12,278 nucleotides of DNA, from NCBI GenBank assembly GCA_045617525.1, contig JAZLIT010000098.1:1-12278 (forward strand). The letters run 5' to 3'. The notes beneath the pieces were generated by a model that saw only the letters and a program-made list of their open reading frames with translations, did no database searches and had not been told where the DNA came from. Of the stretch, positions 6,625 to 12,278 are shown in pieces (positions within the stretch are counted from its first letter, which is position 1; the number at the start of each line of letters is the position of its first letter). The position numbers and the translations under genes were made by a program. This DNA comes from JAZLIT01 sp045617525. Lineage in GTDB: Bacteria; Bacillota; Bacilli; Bacillales_A; Planococcaceae.

Positions 6625-7566
6625 TTATACACAAACAAGAATTTCACGCTCAAAGGCTTGTTTCTTCGCTATTCCTCGATCAACAACCGTTAGATTCACT
6701 TCCTCAAGCAAATCATCAATATTCTCAATTGTGACAACCACAACCTTATCTGCAATACGTCTCGCATGACGTATAATATCGAACTGCTCTTCGCGTGTTG
6801 AATGCGTAAAGAGGTTATATGGTAGGTCGATAATTACAACGTCGTAATGACCTTCAACTTCTTGGATCGGTCCAAGTGTAATCGTTGTATCATAGCCGAA
6901 ATGGGCGATGTTCGTACGAGAGCCTTTACACACGAATGGATTCATATCGCGGCCTACGATATCGATGCCCATTGAAAGTGCCTCTACAACAACTGTCCCA
7001 ATACCGCAGCAAGGGTCCATTACACGTATGTTTTCAGGTTGGGGGGCAGCTATATTGGCAACCGCACGTGCCACTCTTGTGCTTAAGGCAGTTGAATAGC
7101 TATGGGGCTTTTGAACATGTGTACGCCAAACAGAAATACTTTTCGTGTAGCTACCGAAATACCAAATACCGCCGAGTTGGATGATTGCAAAAATAATGTC
7201 AGGATTGTCTAGTTCACCTTCTGCATCGATGCAAAGGCTTATTTGGCGTTCTATTTTACGACGCTCAGGGTGTGGGATTTTCGCATTTACTCCAAGTTCG
7301 ATATCGTTTAAGCAAAGTACCTTGAATGTATTTACATCCACAGGTAATTGCTTTAAATGATTTTCTAACTCTTCCAATGTACTGGCTTCAGCAAGTACAT
7401 CTAGGCGATCTCGCATAAACGGACTACGTGATGGATTGATAGAGACAGTGCTAATAATATAGTTTTCTGAGCTACTTGTACGAAAAAATGCACGCTGTTC
7501 TAACGCACATAAACTTGCTTCTTCAAAATGGTAAACATACGTATATATTGATTTATTTATAGTCAA
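6625..7566 (-). CDS. TRM11-family SAM-dependent RNA methyltransferase
   Basis: This 313-residue protein begins at TTG (7566-7564) with AAGGAT eight or so bases upstream; the next in-frame Met is residue 51, which would cut into the conserved N-terminal part. The C-terminal half is a class I methyltransferase of the UPF0020/TRM11 type: HSYSTALSTRVARAVAN (155-171) before the fold, SAM-binding motif I DPCCGIGT (184-191), acidic motif II GRDMNP (205-210) and the catalytic DLPYN (247-251). In the wider family the (N/D)PPY tetrad positions an exocyclic amino group, and TRM11 and archaeal Trm-G10 make m2G or m2,2G at tRNA position 10, so tRNA N2-guanine methylation is the best guess. The N-terminal 150 residues are not clearly THUMP. 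The gene is alone, between a terminator of its own and the purC terminator upstream. Confidence 0.82.
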   Translation of the reverse strand: MTINKSIYTYVYHFEEASLCALEQRAFFRTSSSENYIISTVSINPSRSPFMRDRLDVLAEASTLEELENHLKQLPVDVNTFKVLCLNDIELGVNAKIPHPERRKIERQISLCIDAEGELDNPDIIFAIIQLGGIWYFGSYTKSISVWRTHVQKPHSYSTALSTRVARAVANIAAPQPENIRVMDPCCGIGTVVVEALSMGIDIVGRDMNPFVCKGSRTNIAHFGYDTTITLGPIQEVEGHYDVVIIDLPYNLFTHSTREEQFDIIRHARRIADKVVVVTIENIDDLLEEVNLTVVDRGIAKKQAFEREILVCV

Positions 7567-7674
7567 TTAATTCTCATCCTTTAATTTATGCATTAGCTAT
7601 TAATTTTAGCATAATTGAAGGTGTTTGTGTTGGGAAAAGAGAGGGGAGGGATTAACAATATTAGGCTTAAATAT

Positions 7675-7707
7675 AGAAAAACGAGTAAAACAGGTCGTTT
7701 TACTCGT
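7675..7707 (-). terminator. Rho-independent terminator of purC
   Basis: Perfect 11-bp stem: ACGAGTAAAAC (7681-7691) and GTTTTACTCGT (7697-7707) with a five-base loop. On the - strand it is followed by a run of T (complement of the A run at 7677-7681). It starts 13 bases after the purC stop. Confidence 0.93.
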
Positions 7708-7719
7708 GAGGTAGGTCAA

Positions 7720-8406
7720 TTATTCTGCTAACATAATTTTTTCAAGCGCTAATGGCTCGATGTATGTATCGCCTTTATATGCGCGCATATTGCCACCAGA
7801 AATTTCATCGATTAGGATGATTTCATTTGTGTTTGCATCGCGGCCGAATTCTAATTTGATATCGTATAGCGTTAAGCCTTTTTTCTCAAGCTCTACAGCC
7901 ACGAATTTAGAAATTTCAATTGTACGTTGTTTTAAAACAGCATATTCTTCGTGCGTTAAAAGGTTTAGCATCGCTAACGCATCTTCAGAAATTGGCGGAT
8001 CTAAACGGTCGTCGTCTTTAATCGTTACTTCCACAATTGAATCTAAAGACTGACCTTCTTCTACATAAGCACCATAGCGGCGTAGGAATGACCCTACAGC
8101 TTTGAATCGGCAAATTACTTCTAACCCTTTCCCGAATACTGTAGCAGGTTTTACGGTCATTGTTGCGTGTTTAAAATCTGCGTCAACATAATGCGTAGGA
8201 ACGCCTTGCTCGTTTAATTTAGAGTAAAAGAATGAAGTCAAACGAAGTCCAGCTAGACCAGCGCCGTCGATTGTTAAGCCAACCGTGTTGGCACCTGGAT
8301 CGAATACACCATTTTCGCCTGTAACATCATCTTTGAATTTTAATAGGTAGTGACCATCTTCTAATTTGAAAACATCTTTTGTTTTACCTTTATATAATAA
8401 TTCCAC
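7720..8406 (-). CDS. purC: Phosphoribosylaminoimidazole-succinocarboxamide (SAICAR) synthase, divergent clade
   Basis: Joins aspartate to CAIR with ATP, a step of purine synthesis in the cytosol. I place the start at GTG 8406-8404, eight bases after GGAGG, giving 228 residues that begin (M)ELLYKGKTKDVFK; an upstream in-frame TTG at 8427 would put the ribosome site inside the coding region. Family marks: the nucleotide-binding start LLYKGKTKDVF (3-13), GLEVICRFKAVGS (94-106) aligning with the PLEVVVRN...GS signature, DIKLEFG (182-188) matching the second signature, and DEISGGNMRAYK (200-211). Two sites differ from the B. subtilis-type enzyme as I recall it: RN of signature 1 is RF here, and the DEISPDTCR-like segment is DEISGGNMR. 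Similar forms are known from clostridia-like genomes. B. subtilis purC sits in a long pur operon; here it stands alone with its own promoter and terminator, so it may be a second copy or a replacement. Confidence 0.88.
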   Translation of the reverse strand: MELLYKGKTKDVFKLEDGHYLLKFKDDVTGENGVFDPGANTVGLTIDGAGLAGLRLTSFFYSKLNEQGVPTHYVDADFKHATMTVKPATVFGKGLEVICRFKAVGSFLRRYGAYVEEGQSLDSIVEVTIKDDDRLDPPISEDALAMLNLLTHEEYAVLKQRTIEISKFVAVELEKKGLTLYDIKLEFGRDANTNEIILIDEISGGNMRAYKGDTYIEPLALEKIMLAE

Positions 8407-8438
8407 GAATAAAACCTCCAATTTCAATGTCGGATATG

Positions 8439-8467
8439 ATTATAACACGAATATTATTGTTATTTAA
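8439..8467 (-). promoter_or_regulatory. Promoter of purC
   Basis: On the - strand: TTAAAT (8467-8462), a 17-base spacer, then an extended -10, TGTTATAAT, whose TATAAT covers 8444-8439. Transcription would start about 25 bases before the GTG start, leaving no room for a purine riboswitch leader. No clear PurBox-like operator was seen. Confidence 0.6.
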
Positions 8468-8515
8468 GTGTAAAAATGTTCGTAAACGACGGTAGAAGTC
8501 TGACTTTAAAGAAAA

Positions 8516-8561
8516 AATTGCAAAAAGCAAAGATGTTTGCACGATTCGCAAACATCCTTGC
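8516..8561 (-). terminator. Rho-independent terminator of gdhA
   Basis: Arms 8527-8540 and 8548-8561 pair over 14 bp (one G-T wobble on the transcript) around a seven-base loop. On the - strand a T5 run (8526-8522) and a second T-rich stretch follow. It lies eight bases past the gdhA stop. Confidence 0.93.
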
Positions 8562-8569
8562 TGAATAAA

Positions 8570-9943
8570 TTAGTATACGCCTTCTGTTACAAGACCATCT
8601 GCTACTTTCACGAAGCCTGCCGTGTTTGCGCCAACCACTAAATTACCTGGGTTACCATATTTCTCAGCCGCTTCTTTACATTGCATGTAAATATTCGTCA
8701 TGATTTCATGTAATTTCGCATCGACATCTTTAAATGTCCAAGAGGTACGGCCGGAGTTTTGCGCCATTTCGAGTGCAGAAACAGCTACACCTCCAGCATT
8801 TGCTGCTTTTGCTGGTCCGAATAAAATACCTGCATCTAAAAATGTAGTAATTGCTTCTAAATCAGATGGCATGTTCGCACCTTCTACGACAATTTTTACA
8901 CCATTAGCAATAAGCAGGCGAGCTGAATCGCCATTAATTTCATTCTGTGTAGCACATGGGAGTGCGATATCGCATGGAATTGACCAGATATCTGTGCAGC
9001 CCTCGAAATATTGTGCATGAGGGTGTACGTTTAAATAAGTTTTAATACGGTCACCTTTTACCTCTTTAATTTCTTTAACTGTTTTTAAATCAATGCCATT
9101 TTGGTCATAAATATAACCAGAAGAATCTGAGCACGCTATAACTTTGGCACCGAAATGTTGCAGTTTTTCCATTGCATGAATGGCTACATTACCTGAACCT
9201 GAAACTACGACATCTTTATTCACAAATGTATCTTTTGCATCGTTAAGCATTTCACTCACAAAGTAAACAAGACCATAGCCTGTAGCTTCTTTACGAGCAA
9301 GTGAGCCACCGTAGCCAGGTTTTTTACCAGTTAATACGCCACCTTCAAAAGCACCGCGCAGACGCTTGTATTGTCCCCACATATAACCGATTTCACGTGC
9401 ACCTACACCAATATCACCTGCAGGGACATCGACATCTGGTCCAATATGGCGGTATAATTCAGTCATGAAGGCTTGGCAGAAACGCATGATTTCTGCATCC
9501 GATTTCCCTTTTGGATCGAAATCAGACCCACCTTTACCACCGCCGATTGGTTGACCAGTTAATGCATTTTTGAATATTTGCTCGAATGCTAAAAATTTCA
9601 TAATTGATTCGTTAACTGTTGGGTGGAAACGAAGTCCACCTTTATATGGTCCAATAACGTTATTGTATTGAACACGGAAGCCGCGATTAACTTGAACGCG
9701 ATTATGATCGTCCTGCCATGCAACGCGGAATGAGATGATGCGATCAGGTTCAACCATACGAGCTAGAATATTATGTTCAATATATTCGGGATGTAGCTCA
9801 AAAACCGGTGCAATGGATTGAAATATTTCTTCCGTCGCTTGTAAGAATTCCGGTTGGTGTGCGTTACGTACTTTTAACTGTTGGTATACCGATTCGATAT
9901 ATGCCTGTGCATTTGTTTTGCTGTTATTCTTTGTTGTTGTCAT
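8570..9943 (-). CDS. gdhA: NADP-specific glutamate dehydrogenase
   Basis: Makes glutamate from 2-oxoglutarate and ammonia with NADPH. The start is ATG 9943-9941, eight bases after GGAGG, giving 457 residues, the length of the E. coli GdhA-type hexameric enzyme rather than the roughly 420-residue RocG/GudB type of B. subtilis. An 18-codon in-frame extension upstream would hold the ribosome site inside the gene, so I reject it. Substrate-site motifs: GPYKGGLRFHP (98-108) and GGGKGGSDFDPKG (134-146) with the catalytic Lys137; PAGDIGVGAREIG (175-187); nucleotide-binding GSGNVA (250-255) in VVVSGSGNVAIHAMEK. The strand-end segment SDSSGYIYD after VIAC lacks the acidic residue typical of NAD users, which fits NADP. 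It is transcribed alone from a promoter region shared divergently with yqxD/dsdA; a palindrome there suggests a repressor. Confidence 0.96.
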   Translation of the reverse strand: MTTTKNNSKTNAQAYIESVYQQLKVRNAHQPEFLQATEEIFQSIAPVFELHPEYIEHNILARMVEPDRIISFRVAWQDDHNRVQVNRGFRVQYNNVIGPYKGGLRFHPTVNESIMKFLAFEQIFKNALTGQPIGGGKGGSDFDPKGKSDAEIMRFCQAFMTELYRHIGPDVDVPAGDIGVGAREIGYMWGQYKRLRGAFEGGVLTGKKPGYGGSLARKEATGYGLVYFVSEMLNDAKDTFVNKDVVVSGSGNVAIHAMEKLQHFGAKVIACSDSSGYIYDQNGIDLKTVKEIKEVKGDRIKTYLNVHPHAQYFEGCTDIWSIPCDIALPCATQNEINGDSARLLIANGVKIVVEGANMPSDLEAITTFLDAGILFGPAKAANAGGVAVSALEMAQNSGRTSWTFKDVDAKLHEIMTNIYMQCKEAAEKYGNPGNLVVGANTAGFVKVADGLVTEGVY

Positions 9944-10003
9944 GTGTAGTGCCTCCCAAAAAATGATAAACCCATCGTAAAACTTTTTTTCTGACAATTC
10001 AAT

Positions 10004-10032
10004 ATATTATTTAGGTTACGTAATTACGTGAA
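10004..10032 (-). promoter_or_regulatory. Candidate promoter of gdhA
   Basis: On the - strand TTCACG (10032-10027; 4/6 to consensus), a 17-base spacer and TAATAT (10009-10004; 4/6). It would give a leader of about 50-55 bases before ATG 9943. The region is AT-rich, so other -10 choices (TATATT at 10006-10001) are possible. Confidence 0.4.
10018..10029. promoter_or_regulatory. Perfect 12-bp palindrome, candidate operator
   Basis: ACGTAATTACGT is its own reverse complement. It covers part of the predicted gdhA -35 and the start of the spacer, where a bound dimer would block RNA polymerase. It lies also just upstream of the + strand promoter for yqxD-dsdA, so one regulator could act on both. 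I cannot assign it to a known regulator. Confidence 0.5.
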
Positions 10033-10033
10033 G

Positions 10034-10062
10034 TTCATGTAAGCTTTGTAAAAGTATATAAA
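10034..10062 (+). promoter_or_regulatory. Candidate promoter of the yqxD-dsdA operon
   Basis: TTCATG (10034-10039; 3/6), a 17-base spacer and TATAAA (10057-10062; 5/6). Transcription would start near 10069, about 50 bases before the yqxD ATG. The stretch is so AT-rich that the choice is uncertain. TGTAA-N7-TAAAA at 10047-10063 is one base off a TnrA-type box, but is not strong enough to call. Confidence 0.3.
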
Positions 10063-10119
10063 ATATTATATTGAAATAATAAAATTGCACGTTAAATTTG
10101 AAGGGAAGTGAATGGAAGT

Positions 10120-10575
10120 ATGAAAGTTTTAATTGATGCAGATGGATGTCCGGTCGTTGATTTAGCAATATCCGTATCATCTCAATATGAGATGGAAACA
10201 ATCTTGTATTGCGATACATCGCACCGAATCGAAAGAGAAAATGCAATAACAATTATTGTTCCGAAAGGTCCTGATAGTGTAGACTTTAAGCTAGTGAATG
10301 CGGTTACAAAGCATTCAATTGTCGTGACACAGGACTATGGGCTTGCTGCCATGTGTTTAGCAAGAGGTGCTTATGTTTTAGATCAAAATGGTCGAGAAAT
10401 GAATTCAGAAAATATCGACCAATTATTGTCTTTTCGATTTGAAAGTGCCAAAATAAGACGTACAGGAGGTCGCACAAAAGGTCCGAAAAAGCGTACGAAA
10501 GAAAACAATATTTCTTTTGAAAAAAAATTTCGACAAATTTGTGAACGAGTTGTAAATCTAAAGGAGGAATTGTAA
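10120..10575 (+). CDS. yqxD: YaiI/YqxD (UPF0178, DUF188) family protein
   Basis: This 151-residue soluble protein belongs to a conserved family of unproven function. I choose ATG 10120, nine bases after AGGGAAGTG (10102-10110); the GTG at 10108 in the same frame overlaps that site. The family core is clear: MKVLIDADGCPV (1-12, with Asp6 and Asp8), an acidic SVDF (53-56), VVTQDYGLAAMCLARGA (68-84), and the basic C-terminal TGGRTKGPKKRT (115-126). Repeated Asp residues at strand ends resemble the metal site of PIN-like nucleases, the fold class I recall for this family, so a nuclease-like role on RNA or DNA is possible but not shown. Its stop codon touches the dsdA start, so the two are co-transcribed and probably translationally coupled. 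Confidence 0.92.
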   Translation: MKVLIDADGCPVVDLAISVSSQYEMETILYCDTSHRIERENAITIIVPKGPDSVDFKLVNAVTKHSIVVTQDYGLAAMCLARGAYVLDQNGREMNSENIDQLLSFRFESAKIRRTGGRTKGPKKRTKENNISFEKKFRQICERVVNLKEEL

Positions 10576-11901
10576 ATGCCTAACGAGCAATTCATTGTCG
10601 AACATTTAATAGAAGGTCAGCCTTTAATTAAAAAGTTAAAAGACCAAAAGCATGTTTTTTGGATTAATGAAGATAAAAACAATTTTGCTGAAGTAGATGG
10701 CTTATCGATGGATAAAGTCGTAGAGGCGGAGAAACGTTTGCAACGATTTGCAACGTATTTTATGAAAAAATTCCCGATTACAAAAATTACGAATGGCATT
10801 ATTGAATCGGATATTAAAGAAATTCCTGAAATGAAAAAGTTGATAGAGGGACGTCGCGGGATTCATATACCAGGCAAGCTCTATTTAAAGTGCGATCATT
10901 CATTACCTATTGCGGGCTCTGTAAAAGCACGCGGTGGAATTTATGAGGTACTTGTTTTTGCAGAACGTTTAGCACTTGAAAAGGGACTATGTAAGATAGA
11001 AGATGATTATGAAGTATTTGCAACCGAACCATTCCAAAAATTGTTTTCTCAATATACAATTAGTGTAGGATCAACAGGGAATTTAGGAATGAGTATAGGA
11101 ATTATTGGTGCTGCACTGGGTTTTAATGTTACCGTACATATGTCAGTTGAAGCGAAAAGATGGAAAAAGGATTTATTACGCACAAAAGGTGTTACGGTTG
11201 TTGAGCATGAAGCGGATTACTCAGAGGCTGTTGCTGCTGGACGTTTAGAAGTGGATAATAATCCGATGTGTCACTTTGTCGACGATGAAAATTCAATGGA
11301 TTTATTTTATGGCTATGCAGTTTCTGCGCTACGTATGAAAAAGCAGTTGGAGATGAATAAAATTAAGGTCGACGAGGATAACCCATTATTCGTGTATATT
11401 CCATGTGGAGTAGGCGGTGCACCTGGTGGGATTGCGTATGGATTGAAGTCAGTCTTTGGTGCGCATGTCCATATATTCTTTGTGGAGCCGATTCAATCGC
11501 CAAGTATGACGCTTGGCTTAATGACGAAATTACATGATGAGATTTCTGTGCATGACATAGGCTTGTCGAATGAAACGGAAGCGGATGGTTTAGCGGTAGC
11601 AAGGCCTTCGAAATTTGTCGGTAAGGCAATGGAAACGATTATTAGTGGCTGTTGTACAGTAGATGATAGCTTTTTATATCGTAGCTTGAAGGCGATGTAT
11701 GAAAAAGAGAATATCTTTATGGAGCCATCTGCACATGCGGCGGTGTATGGACCAATTGAATTAATTTATTCTGGAAGTGAGTATATTGCGAAAGAAAATC
11801 TGCAAGAAAAAATGAAAAAGGCCAAGCATTTAGTGTGGTCGACTGGTGGCGATCTTGTGCCACATGTAGAACGCCAAGCATACTTACAGAAGGAAATTTA
11901 A
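10576..11901 (+). CDS. dsdA: D-serine dehydratase (D-serine ammonia-lyase)
   Basis: PLP enzyme that converts D-serine to pyruvate and ammonia in the cytosol. The 441-residue length fits the family. ATG 10576 follows directly on the yqxD stop and lies eight bases after AAGGAGG (10561-10567). Motifs: AGSVKARGGIYEV (113-125) with the PLP Lys117; phosphate-binding GSTGNLG (165-171); the Gly-rich CGVGGAPGG (277-285); and WSTGGDLVP near the C-terminus (421-429), the usual cofactor-ring contact region. All expected key residues are present, so the enzyme should be active. No dsdC-type regulator or dsdX-type transporter is adjacent; instead it is second in an operon with yqxD and a small membrane protein. 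Likely jobs are D-serine detoxification or use as a carbon and nitrogen source. Confidence 0.96.
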   Translation: MPNEQFIVEHLIEGQPLIKKLKDQKHVFWINEDKNNFAEVDGLSMDKVVEAEKRLQRFATYFMKKFPITKITNGIIESDIKEIPEMKKLIEGRRGIHIPGKLYLKCDHSLPIAGSVKARGGIYEVLVFAERLALEKGLCKIEDDYEVFATEPFQKLFSQYTISVGSTGNLGMSIGIIGAALGFNVTVHMSVEAKRWKKDLLRTKGVTVVEHEADYSEAVAAGRLEVDNNPMCHFVDDENSMDLFYGYAVSALRMKKQLEMNKIKVDEDNPLFVYIPCGVGGAPGGIAYGLKSVFGAHVHIFFVEPIQSPSMTLGLMTKLHDEISVHDIGLSNETEADGLAVARPSKFVGKAMETIISGCCTVDDSFLYRSLKAMYEKENIFMEPSAHAAVYGPIELIYSGSEYIAKENLQEKMKKAKHLVWSTGGDLVPHVERQAYLQKEI

Positions 11902-11914
11902 AGGAGTTTTTAAG

Positions 11915-12265
11915 GTGTTAATCACAATTATTTTTAGTAGTTTTGCCATACTCGGAATCACTGACTTACTATTACGTAAAAAATATAACATTGAGCGTAA
12001 TGAAAAATTTATGGATCAATATGTCAATCGCACACATTTTATTATCGAAATTTGGTTTTATGTGATGTTTTTATTATTGGTGTCATTTAAAGGGTTAGTC
12101 GGCATACCTATGTATGTAATCCTATTTATCTTTTTTGCACTTATTTTTGCAATTCGAGCATTTCTTGAATTAATCTTTAAGCGCCAATCAAAACGTTATA
12201 TTATTTCACTTATGTATACGGGGATTGGATTAATTGGAGCTATTTCTATTTTACTATTTGGTTAG
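11915..12265 (+). CDS. Small four-helix membrane protein, DUF4181-like
   Basis: This 116-residue protein starts at GTG 11915, eight bases after AAGGAG (11901-11906), 13 bases past the dsdA stop, so it is the third gene of the operon. Four hydrophobic segments are predicted by eye: residues 2-20, 43-59, 63-88 and 95-115, with a charged loop between the first two (LRKKYNIERNEKF) and the YVNRTH motif at 36-41. The helix count, length and the VN..H motif fit the DUF4181 family of Bacillales membrane proteins, whose function is unknown. It is too small and lacks the features of a D-serine permease. Only 13 bases follow it in the window, so the operon may continue. Confidence 0.75.
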   Translation: MLITIIFSSFAILGITDLLLRKKYNIERNEKFMDQYVNRTHFIIEIWFYVMFLLLVSFKGLVGIPMYVILFIFFALIFAIRAFLELIFKRQSKRYIISLMYTGIGLIGAISILLFG

Positions 12266-12278
12266 AATTCACCTACGT

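Noticed and set aside
8407..8427. Longer purC reading frame starting at TTG 8427
   Set aside because: The GGAGG ribosome site would lie within the coding region, and homologues start at the ELLYKGK segment, which matches GTG 8406.
9944..9997. 18-codon N-terminal extension of gdhA
   Set aside because: It contains the ribosome site of the ATG at 9943 and has no ribosome site of its own; the family's N-terminus fits the shorter form.
10016..10252. Open frame of 78 codons on the - strand across the gdhA/yqxD promoter region
   Set aside because: It overlaps yqxD antisense, has no ribosome site, and its product is low-complexity and aromatic-rich as expected from AT-rich intergenic DNA.
843..11901. 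VanW-family protein plus D-serine enzyme as part of a D-Ala-D-Ser vancomycin-resistance system
   Set aside because: The two genes are about 9 kb apart, in unrelated transcription units, and no ligase, VanT racemase, VanXY peptidase or VanRS pair is present. dsdA breaks D-serine down rather than making it.

Overview
The window looks like ordinary chromosome from a low-GC Gram-positive rod, most likely a Bacillales member of the Lysinibacillus/Solibacillus (Planococcaceae) kind. Grounds for this: AT-rich DNA, strong GGAGG ribosome sites, TTG and GTG starts, lipoprotein signal peptides, a Vpr-like subtilase, a YqxD/YaiI protein and a DUF4181-like membrane protein. The genus is inferred from protein character, not from a database match. 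There is no rRNA, tRNA, CRISPR array, insertion sequence or phage module.

Left part (1-2150, + strand). A possible 3' end of an upstream gene is followed by a lipoprotein gene whose signal peptide and body are in different frames; the switch falls at an A-tract that forms a slippery heptamer. Then comes an intact VanW-family lipoprotein gene, a terminator, and a 160-base stretch with an unexplained nested inverted repeat closed by a second terminator.

Centre (2195-6380, + strand). One large gene for a secreted subtilisin-family (S8) protease of 1280 residues. It has its own promoter, a long structured leader with a possible 23-codon leader peptide, and a strong terminator. The protein has a signal peptide, an I9 propeptide, a catalytic domain with a PA insertion, and a C-terminal extension carrying an ETP repeat, an Ig-like domain and a Lys/Pro tandem-repeat tail.

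Right-centre (6551-9943, - strand). Three separately terminated housekeeping-type genes: a TRM11-like RNA methyltransferase, a stand-alone divergent SAICAR synthetase (purC) and an NADP-type glutamate dehydrogenase (gdhA).

Right end (10034-12265, + strand). Divergent from gdhA is a tight three-gene operon: YqxD/YaiI family protein, D-serine dehydratase (dsdA), and a small four-helix membrane protein. The gdhA/yqxD divergent region has a perfect 12-bp palindrome overlapping the predicted gdhA -35, a likely operator.

Metabolically, gdhA consumes ammonia, dsdA releases it from D-serine and purC serves purine synthesis, so nitrogen and amino-acid metabolism is a loose theme; no shared pathway is proven. 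No clearly new multi-gene system is visible. The most notable points are the frame-switched lipoprotein, the protease leader and repeat tail, the divergent PurC and the gdhA palindrome.
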